The notes below the pieces were generated by a model, which searched no databases, had not been told where the DNA came from, and was given only the letters and a program-made list of their open reading frames with translations. DNA of 64,000 bases, from assembly GCA_946482295.1 (NCBI GenBank), contig CAMLRB010000001.1:47247-111246 (forward strand), read 5' to 3'. Within the stretch, counting starts at the first letter, position 1, and every line of letters starts with the position of its first letter. Both the position numbers and the translations under genes were made by a program. Source of the DNA: an uncultured Bacteriovorax sp. Its GTDB lineage: Bacteria > Bdellovibrionota > Bacteriovoracia > Bacteriovoracales > Bacteriovoracaceae. Positions 46,049-56,000 of the stretch are shown here, one piece after another.

Positions 46049-47572
46049 ATGGCTAAATTTAATATCCTGGGAAATTATTATAACAATGCTTTTCACATGC
46101 CAGCGACCACTGGACCACTGGCCGTTGAAAACATCATGAAAAGATATTGTCCGGCCGATCTCTCTCTCCTACTAACTGAAACACCAGTTGATTATCGTGA
46201 CGTTGATAGAGTTGTCGATTCAGCTGTTGTGGGTTTCAAAACTTGGAGAAAACTCTCTCAAGAAGAAAGAAATTCATACCTAAAAAAATATCAGGAACAA
46301 GTGAGTCTTAGAAAAGATGAGATTGCTATGGCGATTGCTTATGAGATGGGTAAACCTCTTTGGGAAGCTAAAACAGAAGCCGCTTCAGTTATTTCTAAAG
46401 TTGCAGTGACTATTGAAGACTCACTACCTCGAATTAAAGCTAAAAAGATCGATAACATTTTACCCAAGACAAACGGTCATATTATCTTCAAGCCAATAGG
46501 TCCTTCGCTAATCATCGGGCCATTTAATTTTCCATGCCATTTGGCCAACGGCCAAATTTTATCTGCACTGGTTGCCGGTAACTCTATTATCTTCAAGCCT
46601 TCAGAAAAAACAGCTTACTCCGCTCAGCTCATGATCGAATGTTTTCATGCTGCCGGTTTCCCTGCTGGAGTCATCAACCTCATTCAAGGGGATGGCGAAG
46701 TTGCTCGCAGACTTTTAAAAGAAAAAGCTATCAAAGGTGTTTTCTTCACGGGCTCAAAAGAAGTTGGTAAGAAAATTCTAGATATTACTCATCACGATTT
46801 ATCGAAATTAGTTTCGTTGGAACTAGGTGGGAAAAACACAACAATTCTTCACCACGATGCTAACCTTGATCATGCTCTTCAAGAACTTATCAAGGCCTGT
46901 TTTTTAACGAGTGGCCAGCGTTGTACAAGTACGTCAATCATCGCTATTCACAGAAGCATTCAAGATAAATTCATTTCACAATTTCATGAACTGGCGAAAA
47001 AAATTATTATTGATCACCCGGTTGAATACTCACGTGAGCCGTTTATGGGTCCACTTGTTGATCAAGGTGCAGTTGATTCATATCTCCTCTTCATGGGCAT
47101 GGCCAAACGTGAAGGTATTGAAGAAATCATGCGTGGAAAACAACTCGAGAGAGCCAAAAAAGGTTATTACGTTACACCGTCAATTCACCTCGCTGAAAGA
47201 TGGAACAACGACAGCATGTTCCTTCATAGTGAAATTTTCGGACCAAACGTTACTTTTATTCCTTACGACACTGAGGAAGAAGCAATCGCCATTGCGAATG
47301 CAACGGAGTACGGGCTTGCTGCTGCTGTATTCACAAAAGATATGAACTTCTTTAAAATGTGCTTGGAAGAAATTGATTCAGGATTGGTGAACTTTAATCG
47401 TTCAACTGTTGGAGCATCAGCCAAATTGCCATTTGGTGGTGTAAAAAATTCTGGGAACTATCACCCTGCCGCTCTTACAACTATCGATTCATGTGTTTAT
47501 CAAATGGCCTGTTTAGAAGTTCTAACTGATGAGGCTGAAGATATTAAATCTATAGTAGGCCTGGATCTCTAA
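46049..47572 (+). CDS. astD: Succinylglutamate semialdehyde dehydrogenase
   Basis: NAD-dependent aldehyde dehydrogenase, 507 residues. Catalytic Glu lies in SLELGGKNTTI and catalytic Cys in SGQRCTSTS; the cofactor region IIGPFNFPCHLANGQILSALVAGNSIIFKPSE is complete. Context with astA supports the AstD assignment over other aldehyde dehydrogenases. AAAAGGAAATC precedes ATG 46049. It ends in a CTAA overlap with a convergent hypothetical gene. Confidence 0.9.
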   Translation: MAKFNILGNYYNNAFHMPATTGPLAVENIMKRYCPADLSLLLTETPVDYRDVDRVVDSAVVGFKTWRKLSQEERNSYLKKYQEQVSLRKDEIAMAIAYEMGKPLWEAKTEAASVISKVAVTIEDSLPRIKAKKIDNILPKTNGHIIFKPIGPSLIIGPFNFPCHLANGQILSALVAGNSIIFKPSEKTAYSAQLMIECFHAAGFPAGVINLIQGDGEVARRLLKEKAIKGVFFTGSKEVGKKILDITHHDLSKLVSLELGGKNTTILHHDANLDHALQELIKACFLTSGQRCTSTSIIAIHRSIQDKFISQFHELAKKIIIDHPVEYSREPFMGPLVDQGAVDSYLLFMGMAKREGIEEIMRGKQLERAKKGYYVTPSIHLAERWNNDSMFLHSEIFGPNVTFIPYDTEEEAIAIANATEYGLAAAVFTKDMNFFKMCLEEIDSGLVNFNRSTVGASAKLPFGGVKNSGNYHPAALTTIDSCVYQMACLEVLTDEAEDIKSIVGLDL

Positions 47573-48183
47573 TATTGTTTTTTATTAACCAGAACTCCGG
47601 CCTCTGTACCTTGTGCAGCTTCGGAGTTCATGGATTTAATCTGCTCCACATCAACCGAAGAATTCTTTTGATAGAGATCAATAATTTCTTTCTGCTTTAA
47701 AACTTTTTGTGATTTTTTTAAACGCGCTTTTTCAACCAAGATAAAGGTCGACATATTTTCATCTTCTGAATGCTCTACTTTTTGAACAACCTCTTCTTCT
47801 TCGTAATCTTCGGCGACCTGTGATGTTCTTATGGCCATGGTCGCGAGCGATTGAAACTGAGCTGTCTTTACAGGGGCCTTTAATAGCGCCTCTGACTCAT
47901 CCTGAGCATCAACTTCAACTGGTCGTATAGATTTCTTTCCAAACGGTAAAATTTTGGCAGCAGAGTCGTTTTCGTCAGCATGGTGTTTAGAGTGGGCATC
48001 ATGAATTTCATCTATCGACTCTGGCTTCGTAAAATCACGATAGATGTTTCTTTCCACTCTCTCCGTTACCAGATCAGTAAGTGATAAAAATTTACCGCCA
48101 TTGTGCTTAGTCGCAATGTCAGCGATTTCCTCCGGAGTAATGATCCGAAGAAGATTCATAATTAATAAGTTTTGAGAGGCCAT
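47569..48183 (-). CDS. Hypothetical acidic protein
   Basis: 204 residues; no family recognised. A short conserved-looking N-terminus (LLRIITPEEIADIATKHNGGKFLSLTDLVTER) is followed by a long polar region with Glu-rich stretches (EDYEEEEVVQKVEHSEDE) and a Lys-rich helix (EKARLKKSQKVLKQKEI). No signal peptide or membrane helix. No clear ribosome site at ATG 48183. It is monocistronic, between the ast operon and tRNA-Asn. The N-terminus could be a small folded module with a disordered tail. Confidence 0.6.
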   Translation of the reverse strand: MASQNLLIMNLLRIITPEEIADIATKHNGGKFLSLTDLVTERVERNIYRDFTKPESIDEIHDAHSKHHADENDSAAKILPFGKKSIRPVEVDAQDESEALLKAPVKTAQFQSLATMAIRTSQVAEDYEEEEVVQKVEHSEDENMSTFILVEKARLKKSQKVLKQKEIIDLYQKNSSVDVEQIKSMNSEAAQGTEAGVLVNKKQY

Positions 48184-48292
48184 AAAAGCTTATCGGCGAT
48201 TTGGGATAAAACTTGAGTATTTAGGTCAGCTGCACAAAAAATGAATTTTCGGGAACTTAAGTGAATCCCTTAAGCTTTTTTTAAAAATTCTG

Positions 48293-48321
48293 TAGACATT
48301 TAATCCTTTAATTTTTATAAC
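48293..48321 (+). promoter_or_regulatory. Promoter of tRNA-Asn
   Basis: TAGACA (48293-48298), 17-base spacer, TATAAC (48316-48321), 27 bases before the tRNA. Spacing is ideal; the -35 box differs from TTGACA at one position. Confidence 0.6.
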
Positions 48322-48348
48322 TTGGAGACTTCGAATTGATTTTCTTGT

Positions 48349-48423
48349 TGGGGAGTGGCGCAGTGGTAGCGCAGTAGACTGTTAATCTATTGGTCGTGGG
48401 TTCGAATCCCACCTTCCCAGCCA
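48349..48423 (+). tRNA. tRNA-Asn (anticodon GTT)
   Basis: Cloverleaf on the plus strand: acceptor TGGGGAG with CTTCCCA, D arm GCGC..GCGC, anticodon loop CTGTTAA giving GTT, T arm GTGGG-TTCGAAT-CCCAC, discriminator G. The CCA end (48421-48423) is encoded, unlike the tuf-cluster tRNAs in this window. It is a single gene with its own promoter. Confidence 0.97.
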
Positions 48424-48494
48424 TTTTTAAGCTTCATTCACCATCCCATTTCATCTCAAATTAAATCCCATATAAAGATCTCCAGAGGCCGCCC

Positions 48495-49931
48495 ATGAAA
48501 GAACAATTATTTTCAAAAGATTTCCACAAAAAACTCCAATCAAATGTTGAAAACAGCTATCGAGATTTCATTGAAGATTTAAGACAAGATTTGCAAAAGG
48601 GTTTTGAGACTGATGTCGTTGATTTAGATTTCTTAGATCAATTAAATGACATTATTCATGATGAGATTTTTGATAACTATTCACCATTGAAGTTCTACTG
48701 GCTAAATCTCGTTGATAATTTAATCTACATTATTCAACTTCACGAAGAGCTACTTCTTGAAGAAGATATTAATACAGAAGAGCTGACTGAACTTGAAAAT
48801 GAGCTATTCAATTTCTGGAACGATTCTGAATTTGCAGAAAGCTTTCTCCAGCAACTCAATGAAGGCGGACCGGTAATCGAAGCTTCAAACAATTTGATTC
48901 CACTTCAAGAAAATCAAATTATTTCATTCTATGTTATGCACTTAAGTCACTATCGTCAGGAGTTCACTGACCCGCTTATGTATCATGTCGTTCCAGAACT
49001 AGGTGATTATGAGAAGAAAATCTATCTCACTGACCATCACTATTCTGTATCACTGAAAAAAGTACCTGAAACTTTCCCTTCGCTTCCCCTTCAATCTATT
49101 TCACCTGAAGAACTAAAACTCCACCTGGAAATAAATGATAAAGTTGTTGAATATAAAATTGATGAACCAGCTGTTCCTCTTACATTAGAAGAGAAAAATC
49201 TTTTCGTTCTTGCAAGTTGCGACGAAGGACATAAACGACTTGAGGAATTTAAAAAGAATATTCAGAAAGCATTAATGAATATCAAAAAAGTTGCTCCTCA
49301 TCTTTATCAAACTTTTAAAAGCTTCACGCACACTATTGTTCCGGTTAATGAAAAAGGTATTGTTAGCTATTCCATGCAATCACTTCCTGGATACTCGAGC
49401 ATCAATCTTTTCGACAGAGATTCACTTGATCTAATGGACGATCTCCTTCACGAAAATGGTCACCATTATCTCAATACATATTTGAATCACATGGATTTAA
49501 TCAACGAAGACGACGATAAAATCTATTATTCTCCATGGAGAAAAGCCCTTCGTCCAATTCGTGGAATTTATCACGCCGTATTCACTTTCTACTGGGCACT
49601 AGAGCTCTACCTTTGTTTAAACAAAGCAGTTGAAGATAAACTCTTAACTTTTACAAAAGCTGAGAAAGTTAAAATCAAACAACGTTTCTTAGAAGAATAT
49701 TTCATGCTGGACTACTGCCGCCCAGATCTTGTTCACGCTTTCAAAAATAAACGTATAACTAAAGAGGGCAATCAACTCATCAACATGGTTCTTGAAAGAG
49801 TGACTTTCTATAAAATGGAAGTTGCGCCTATTATGAACGACCTGAAAGAGTTGGATGGTGAAGCCTACAAAAAGATTGTTGCCTTGAAAGAGGAATTAAC
49901 TCAGACGAGAGCTCACTACAAGTTGGTTTAA
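48495..49931 (+). CDS. HExxH-motif protein, possibly of the 2-oxoglutarate-dependent HExxH hydroxylase type
   Basis: 478 residues, no signal peptide. The C-terminal part has HENGH (His319, Glu320, His323) followed after 20 residues by YYSPWRKALRPIRGIYHAVF (Tyr344 to Phe362), with His360 a plausible third metal ligand. The layout H-E-x-x-H, then SPWR-RP-x-x-G-x-x-H, recalls the HEXXH domain family found near some peptide-modification genes rather than ordinary zinc proteases. The N-terminal 300 residues are acidic and helical and unrecognised. AGAGG precedes ATG 48495. No precursor peptide or partner is nearby. It overlaps the convergent ygfZ gene by 36 bases. Confidence 0.6.
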   Translation: MKEQLFSKDFHKKLQSNVENSYRDFIEDLRQDLQKGFETDVVDLDFLDQLNDIIHDEIFDNYSPLKFYWLNLVDNLIYIIQLHEELLLEEDINTEELTELENELFNFWNDSEFAESFLQQLNEGGPVIEASNNLIPLQENQIISFYVMHLSHYRQEFTDPLMYHVVPELGDYEKKIYLTDHHYSVSLKKVPETFPSLPLQSISPEELKLHLEINDKVVEYKIDEPAVPLTLEEKNLFVLASCDEGHKRLEEFKKNIQKALMNIKKVAPHLYQTFKSFTHTIVPVNEKGIVSYSMQSLPGYSSINLFDRDSLDLMDDLLHENGHHYLNTYLNHMDLINEDDDKIYYSPWRKALRPIRGIYHAVFTFYWALELYLCLNKAVEDKLLTFTKAEKVKIKQRFLEEYFMLDYCRPDLVHAFKNKRITKEGNQLINMVLERVTFYKMEVAPIMNDLKELDGEAYKKIVALKEELTQTRAHYKLV

Positions 49932-51452
49932 ACGCGATTGCATGTCATTGGCCGGCATCATATCACCTTGTTTCGAGGCGACTTCGATGCCTTTGCTGAA
50001 AATCTCACTTGCTTTGTCAGTATCACCTAAAGCTTCATAAGCTTTTCCAAGTAGCAAATAGGCCATCGAATATTTTGGGTCTAAGGTAACGACTTTTGTA
50101 AGTTGCTCAGCTGCCTTATCGAATTGATGACGGTGAAAAGCAATATCGCCGAGGCCGTAAAGCGCAATCGTGTCTTCTTCATCAATCTCCAAAACTTGAA
50201 GAAACATTTTCTCGCGGCGATTGATGTCTTCTTCTTTTTTTTGCTTTTCAGCTTCCATGGCCTTTTTTAATTTGGCCTCTTCACCAAACATCGCAAAAGA
50301 TTTAACAGTTGCTGTCGCCTTTTCTGCTTCTGCTTCTTCAATCTTTCCTAACTTCATGAGATAGAGGGACTTATTCGTATGGGCCATGACAGAGGCAGAA
50401 TTGGCCTGTAATAATTTATCCATCCACTCTATCGCTTCGGCATAGCGCTCTTCTCTACCTAAAATAACTCCAATGCTTTCGTAAGCATCAGCAAAAGCAG
50501 GATCAAAGGCGATCGCTTTTTGCATAAACTGCAAAGCGAGAGAATTGTTATTTTTTTGAAAGTGCTCCACACCAAGATGATAAAGCTCAAGGGCAAGATC
50601 TGTTGGTTTTTGATTTTTGAAATAAGGAAGATAATGAACTTTTGCAGAATATACTTTTTCGTTAATCACCAAATTAACTACTCGTGCTTCTACTCTGAAA
50701 TCGCGAAAAAGATTTGCCGTGAGAACGTTTCCGTTGTGATAAAGAATATGTCCGCCCTTACGATCCTCGATCATAAAGTCCTGTCCACTAAGATTTTCTG
50801 AACTTTGTTTATCCAAAACAAGATTGACCGGATAGTAAGCAGCACCGCGATTGTTTTCTATTTTTGCAACAGTTTCCTGCCCAAGAAAACAGCCCTTTTT
50901 GTAAGAAATTCCTACTTCATTTAGAAAAGTATCATTTACAAACATAGAACTATCGATGTCCTTACCCCAAAGAGGTAGACCATTTAGTTGTCTGATTTTT
51001 TCCAGCTCAATAGGATCGGTCAATAATACATCAGACTTTTTGTTCAAATGAAGTTGCGACTCAATTCCATAAAAATTAAGAGAAAAAACTTTGTCATGGA
51101 TTTGAGATAATTCAGGATTTAATAGAAGCCAATAATCTCCAGTTTGAACACTGAGCTCAACTTCATCCATAATTATGAACTTATTAAAATCATCGATGAT
51201 TGAACTAGTTAAAATCTTCTGGCAAAGAATATAGAGAGCATCTTCATTTCGAGCAATGTAAAAGAAAGATTGAATTTTCCCTACACGGTTTAGTCTTGTA
51301 GTTAATTGAGCTGTTCCAAATTCGAGTGACTTCAAATCGTTAGTTACCTGACCTTGAAAAAAAATTTCACGATCAGCACCGGATACTTTAATAAGATCCC
51401 AATCAATTAGTTGAAACTGTGAAAGATTAAAACGAAGTGAATTTAAATCCAT
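49896..51452 (-). CDS. YgfZ-type folate-binding protein fused to TPR repeats
   Basis: 518 residues. The N-terminal half (about 1-270) is a GcvT-like/YgfZ domain: FFQGQVTNDLKSL, LNRVGKIQSFFYI and the diagnostic KGCFLGQETVAKI with Cys188. YgfZ helps repair or mature iron-sulfur enzymes using tetrahydrofolate. The C-terminal half carries about five TPR units (for example LQFMQKAIAFDPAFADAYESIGVI and AAEQLTKVVTLDPKYSMAYLLLG). The start at 51452 overlaps the ErpA/IscA stop (TAATG). Such a fusion is unusual; the TPR part may dock clients. Confidence 0.85.
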   Translation of the reverse strand: MDLNSLRFNLSQFQLIDWDLIKVSGADREIFFQGQVTNDLKSLEFGTAQLTTRLNRVGKIQSFFYIARNEDALYILCQKILTSSIIDDFNKFIIMDEVELSVQTGDYWLLLNPELSQIHDKVFSLNFYGIESQLHLNKKSDVLLTDPIELEKIRQLNGLPLWGKDIDSSMFVNDTFLNEVGISYKKGCFLGQETVAKIENNRGAAYYPVNLVLDKQSSENLSGQDFMIEDRKGGHILYHNGNVLTANLFRDFRVEARVVNLVINEKVYSAKVHYLPYFKNQKPTDLALELYHLGVEHFQKNNNSLALQFMQKAIAFDPAFADAYESIGVILGREERYAEAIEWMDKLLQANSASVMAHTNKSLYLMKLGKIEEAEAEKATATVKSFAMFGEEAKLKKAMEAEKQKKEEDINRREKMFLQVLEIDEEDTIALYGLGDIAFHRHQFDKAAEQLTKVVTLDPKYSMAYLLLGKAYEALGDTDKASEIFSKGIEVASKQGDMMPANDMQSRLNQLVVSSRLS

Positions 51453-51784
51453 TAGACTGAGAAAGATTCGCCACAACCGCAAGTGTTGGTAGCATTAGGA
51501 TTACTGAAAACAAATCCCTTTCCATTCAAACCATCTTTAAAATCTAACTCAACACCTTTCAAATAAATTGAAGATTTTGGATCGATAAATATTTTGATGT
51601 CGCCAAAGTCGAGAACATTGTCTTTATCTTTGCGATCACTGAATTCAATTTTATAAGATAGACCTGAGCAACCGCCACCGGTAACACCGAGACGTAGACC
51701 TTTATCCAGGCCTTGTTGTTCCTGCTTATAGATCTCACGAATATGTCCGAGTGCTTTTTCAGTTACTGTTACAATTTGTTCCAT
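51452..51784 (-). CDS. A-type iron-sulfur carrier, ErpA/IscA-like
   Basis: HesB-family [Fe-S] carrier protein, 110 residues. The three cluster-binding cysteines are present: one in VTGGGCSGLSYKIEF and two in the terminal TCGCGESFSV. It is translationally coupled to the YgfZ-TPR fusion, joining two factors of late iron-sulfur delivery. ErpA versus IscA cannot be separated by eye; ErpA is slightly favoured because no isc genes adjoin. Confidence 0.92.
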   Translation of the reverse strand: MEQIVTVTEKALGHIREIYKQEQQGLDKGLRLGVTGGGCSGLSYKIEFSDRKDKDNVLDFGDIKIFIDPKSSIYLKGVELDFKDGLNGKGFVFSNPNATNTCGCGESFSV

Positions 51785-51864
51785 ATATTGGCCTCTGGTT
51801 ATCCACCTTAATAGGTTGCCTACTTCATTATTTTACCACAATTTCGGCAGTTTGTTCTCCCCTT

Positions 51865-51892
51865 TTGAATTCAAAATGTCATGAGATAATAT
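51865..51892 (+). promoter_or_regulatory. Promoter of the FHA gene
   Basis: TTGAAT (51865-51870), 16-base spacer, TAATAT (51887-51892), about 20 bases before the start codon; a GAGGAG ribosome site follows. Confidence 0.55.
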
Positions 51893-51913
51893 TTAGTTAT
51901 AGAGGAGTCAATT

Positions 51914-52501
51914 ATGGCGATAGTACTTATCATCAAAACAGAAGATGGGCAACTTGCCGAAATTCCGGTGATGTCTAAGATCATTATAGGCCGTTCGAGC
52001 TCGAGCGATTTAAAAATCGACGACGGAAAAATGTCGAGTAAACACTGCAGTTTTTCACTCACTAAAGAAGGTGCAGTTCTCTTTGAAGATCTTAGTTCCA
52101 CTAATGGATCTTTTATTAATAACAGTCGGATAATGTCGACGCTCATGAAGGTAAACGATGTGATTCGGGTAGGTAACACTCTCATTCGCATTGATGATAA
52201 AAGACTTACTCCCAAAGAAAGAATTGCGATTGGTTACAATACCATGGAAAAAAATGGCGAAGCCACTTTGCCTGTTCTTACTCAATCACAAATGGGCATT
52301 CAAAAAGCTAAGGAAGTAAAACCAGGCAACAAAGTGGAGAAGAAACCCACTGTTGTTTTAAACAAAGAACTTCTTAAAAAGAAATCGAAAGACGAGAATT
52401 GGAATGCTGGCGTTGATAACGTCATTGAGCAAGAAGAAAGTTCAGGCATGACAAAGATGTTAAAACTCGACAAAAACGCGATCAAAAAGAAAAAAACCTA
52501 A
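51914..52501 (+). CDS. FHA-domain protein
   Basis: 195 residues. An N-terminal forkhead-associated domain (about 1-95) has the phosphothreonine-binding features IIGRSSSSDLKI, MSSKHCSF and DLSSTNGSFINNSRI. The rest is a Lys-rich, probably disordered tail ending KNAIKKKKT. It likely recognises a phosphothreonine partner, but no Ser/Thr kinase gene is present here. Monocistronic with its own promoter and a GAGGAG ribosome site, convergent with the adenosyltransferase gene. Confidence 0.88.
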   Translation: MAIVLIIKTEDGQLAEIPVMSKIIIGRSSSSDLKIDDGKMSSKHCSFSLTKEGAVLFEDLSSTNGSFINNSRIMSTLMKVNDVIRVGNTLIRIDDKRLTPKERIAIGYNTMEKNGEATLPVLTQSQMGIQKAKEVKPGNKVEKKPTVVLNKELLKKKSKDENWNAGVDNVIEQEESSGMTKMLKLDKNAIKKKKT

Positions 52502-52504
52502 TTA

Positions 52505-53068
52505 TTAGTGGGCAATCCACTCACGTTCTTTCACCCCTAATTTTTGATTAAGAGCACGCGCCAGAATGAAGAAATAATCTGATAAGCGGTTAATGTATTC
52601 GATTGAGTGAGGAGGAATTTCTCCTGGATGAGAGGCTTCAAATCCAACTAACTCACGCTCCACTCTTCTACAAACTGTGCGGCAAACGTGAAATGCTGCA
52701 GCCACTGGTGTTCCGCCTGGAAGAATAAAATGTTTCAGCGGCGGCAGTGAAGAATCCAGCTGATCAATTTCTTTTTCTACTTCCAGTATTAGTGCAACTT
52801 TTACATGCGGAAGATTAAACTGGGCACGCTTTTCTTTTTCACAAGCTAAGTTACTTCCTAAATCAAAAAGAGAAGATTGTATTTTAAGTAGTAGATTTTT
52901 ATCTTCAGCTTCAACCATTAAACTCATGGCAAAGCCGATGCATGAATTCAGCTCATCGACTTCACCATATAAATTTATACGTGGATCACTTTTGATAATG
53001 CGAGTTCCACCTACTAATCCAGTGAGACCGCCATCGCCTGTTTTCGTATAGACTGAAGCTTTTTTCAT
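52505..53068 (-). CDS. Cob(I)alamin adenosyltransferase, PduO type
   Basis: Makes adenosylcobalamin from ATP and cob(I)alamin. The 187 residues contain the ATP-binding start VYTKTGDGGLTGLVGGTRI, then YGEVDELNSCIGFA and the C-terminal ARALNQKLG, with Arg/Glu positions of the active site in CRTVCRRVERELVGF. The TAATG overlap with icmF couples supply of the cofactor to the enzyme that uses it. Confidence 0.95.
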   Translation of the reverse strand: MKKASVYTKTGDGGLTGLVGGTRIIKSDPRINLYGEVDELNSCIGFAMSLMVEAEDKNLLLKIQSSLFDLGSNLACEKEKRAQFNLPHVKVALILEVEKEIDQLDSSLPPLKHFILPGGTPVAAAFHVCRTVCRRVERELVGFEASHPGEIPPHSIEYINRLSDYFFILARALNQKLGVKEREWIAH

Positions 53069-56000
53069 TACATGTTCCTTCTATACTTACCACCTACTTC
53101 ATAAAGAAGGTTGGTGATTTGTCCTAAGCTCGCGAAGTTTACAGTTGAAAGAAGTTCTTCAAAGACGTTTCCGTCATTTAAAGCAACAGTTCTTAAACGA
53201 TTAAGAGCTTCTTGCGATTTTTCAGCATTCTTTTTCTTGAATGCATTTAAGCGGTTAATTTGATCCATTTTTTCATCGTCAGTACAACGAGAGATTTCGA
53301 TTTCTTTGGCCATTTGCTCTTTAATATCTGGCGAGATGTATGTGTTAACACCGATGATTGGAAACTCCCCCGAGTCCTTTAGAGTTTCATAATACAATGA
53401 CTCTTCCTGGATTTTTGAGCGTTGGTACATTGATTCCATCGCACCAAGAACCCCACCTTTATCCGAGATGTTTTCAAATTCGCGAAGAACTTGCTCTTCA
53501 ACAATAGCTGCTAATTCTTCAACGATATATGCCCCCTGAACCGGGTTGTCCGTTTTATTCATACCGAACTCACGGTTGATGATCATTTGAATTGCCATCG
53601 CTCTTCTTACTGATTCTTCAGTTGGCGTTGTAATGGCTTCATCGTAAGCGTTCGTGTGAAGTGAGTTGCAGTTATCAGAAAGAGCTAAGAATGCCTGTAA
53701 TGTTGTTCTAATATCGTTAAAATCGATTTCTTGAGCGTGCAGTGAACGTCCAGATGTTTGAACGTGATATTTAAACTGTTGCGATTTTTCATTTGCACCG
53801 TATTTGTCTCTCAATGTGACGGCCCAAATTTTACGAGCGACACGACCCATGACTGTATATTCTGGATCAAGACCGTTCGAGAAAAAGTACGAAAGGTTTT
53901 GAGAGAAGTCGTCAATCTTCATACCACGGCTTAAATAGTATTCTACAAACGTGAAACCGTTTGAAAGCGTGAAGGCCATCTGTGAAATTGGATTCGCACC
54001 AGCTTCAGCGATGTGATACCCCGAAATTGAAACTGAATAATAATTTTTGATCGCGTTTCTGCAGAAGTATTCTTGTATATCACCCATCATCTTCAGCGCA
54101 AATTCCAGAGAGAAAATACAAGTGTTCTGAGCTTGATCTTCCTTTAAGATGTCAGCTTGAACAGTACCGCGAACCTGGCGCATTACTTCGATACGCTTTT
54201 GTTCATTCCAGAAATCATCTCCTGATAGCGCCTGCTTCATTGCTGTATTCATGAAGAGTGCAAGGATTATTGGTGCAGGACCATTAATTGTCATTGAAAC
54301 AGAAGTGTATGGGTCAATGAGGCTGAATCCTTTATAGAGATCCTGCATATCATCCAATGTTGCAATTGAAACACCCGCTTCCCCGATTTTACCGAAGATA
54401 TCTGGACGAACATCTGGATCTTCTCCGTAAAGAGTAACCGAATCAAATGCAGTAGAGAGTCTTTTTGCTTTATCGTCTTTTGATAAGTAATGAAAACGTT
54501 TGTTCGTTCTCAGTGGTCCGCCCTCTCCAGCAAACATTCTTTTTGGATCTTCATCAGCACGTTTGAATGGGAAAATCCCGGCAGCAAATGGAAAGTGTCC
54601 TGGCAAATTCGAATCTTTGATGAAACGGTATTTTTCCGTCATCGAATGGAAGTTGGGGTAAGCGACTTTTGAAATATCATTACCCGAAAGTGATTTGTAT
54701 TTTGTTTTAACCTTGATTTCTTTTCCGCGAACGAAATAAGAAAATGTACCTGATTCGTACTGAGCAATTGTTTCATCAAATGTTTTTAATTCAGCAAAAG
54801 CTGATTCTGGAATTGAAGCTTTAACTTCTGAAAGTTTAGCTTCGAGGTCTTTATTCCCTTTTAGAAGATTACATGCAATGAGAAGAGCCTCATAATCTTT
54901 CATTTTCTCAGCTGTTTCTAAAGCTTCTTTGTTATAAGCGCGAACTGTCCCAGCTATGTCTCGAAGATAGAGAGATCTTTCGGGTGCAATGATACGTTTT
55001 TTTACTGAAGGAGCTTTATCGCGATTAAGAATTTCTAGGTTTTGCGCTTTAAGGTCTAATGCTTTTACAACATCAAAGAAAAGAGCGTTCACGCCAACAT
55101 CGTTAAATTGGCTGGCCATAGTTCCGTATACTGGAAGTTGATCGTCTTCCGGCGCTCCCGGGTGACCGGCAAATTGATTATGATTTCTGCGCCACTGTTT
55201 GCGAATGTCTCGTAGAGCATCTTCTGAACGTGGTTTCTCAAATTTATTGAGAACGATGAAATCAGCTGCTTCAAGCATCTCAATTTTTTCAAGTTGAGTA
55301 GCCGCTCCGTATTCCGGAGTCATAACGTAAATACATTTGTCAGCGACTTTTGTGATTTCATCACTCGCCTGGCCAATCCCAGATGTTTCAACAAGGATAA
55401 GATCAAAAGGCTGGGACTTTAAAAAAGAAACTACATCTTTAATGTGCGGTGAAAGTTCTGTATTCGAATCGCGAGTTGCGAGTGAGCGAATGTAGAAATT
55501 ATTAAAACTTGCACTTCCTAAACGAATACGGTCTCCCAGAAGAGCACCAGATGTTTTTTTCTTTGTTGGGTCAACTGAAATTAGAGCAATCTTGCAATCT
55601 GTTGAGTGGCGGTAGAAACGAAGAAGAAGTTCATCAATGAGTGAAGACTTTCCAGCCCCCCCGGTACCTGTAATTCCGAGAACAGGAACCTTACCTGTAG
55701 TGAACTTAACTGGAATTTCTCCATTGTCTTCAATGCTCGTAATAACTTTTGAAAGCATTCTTTTATCGAGATTTTTAACATCGAATTTTGTGAAATCGAT
55801 TCCTGACAGAGTCGACTCTTCTGATCTTTTGATCATGTCATCGATGATTCCATTGAGACCTATTTCCATCCCATCTTGAGGAGAATAAATACGAGTGATC
55901 CCACGAGAGTGAAGAAGTTTAATTTCACTTGGAGTAATTACCCCACCACCACCACCAAAAATCTTTACATTTTTAGCACCCGCCGCATCCAACAGCTCAC

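Noticed and set aside
46911..47345. A 144-codon plus-strand frame inside astD
   Set aside because: It is a shifted-frame shadow of a gene with intact catalytic motifs and has no start signal.
48255..48283. CTTAAG repeats followed by a T run, terminator-like on the plus strand
   Set aside because: The stem is short and AT-rich, no plus-strand transcript is known to enter it, and it lies just upstream of the tRNA-Asn promoter.
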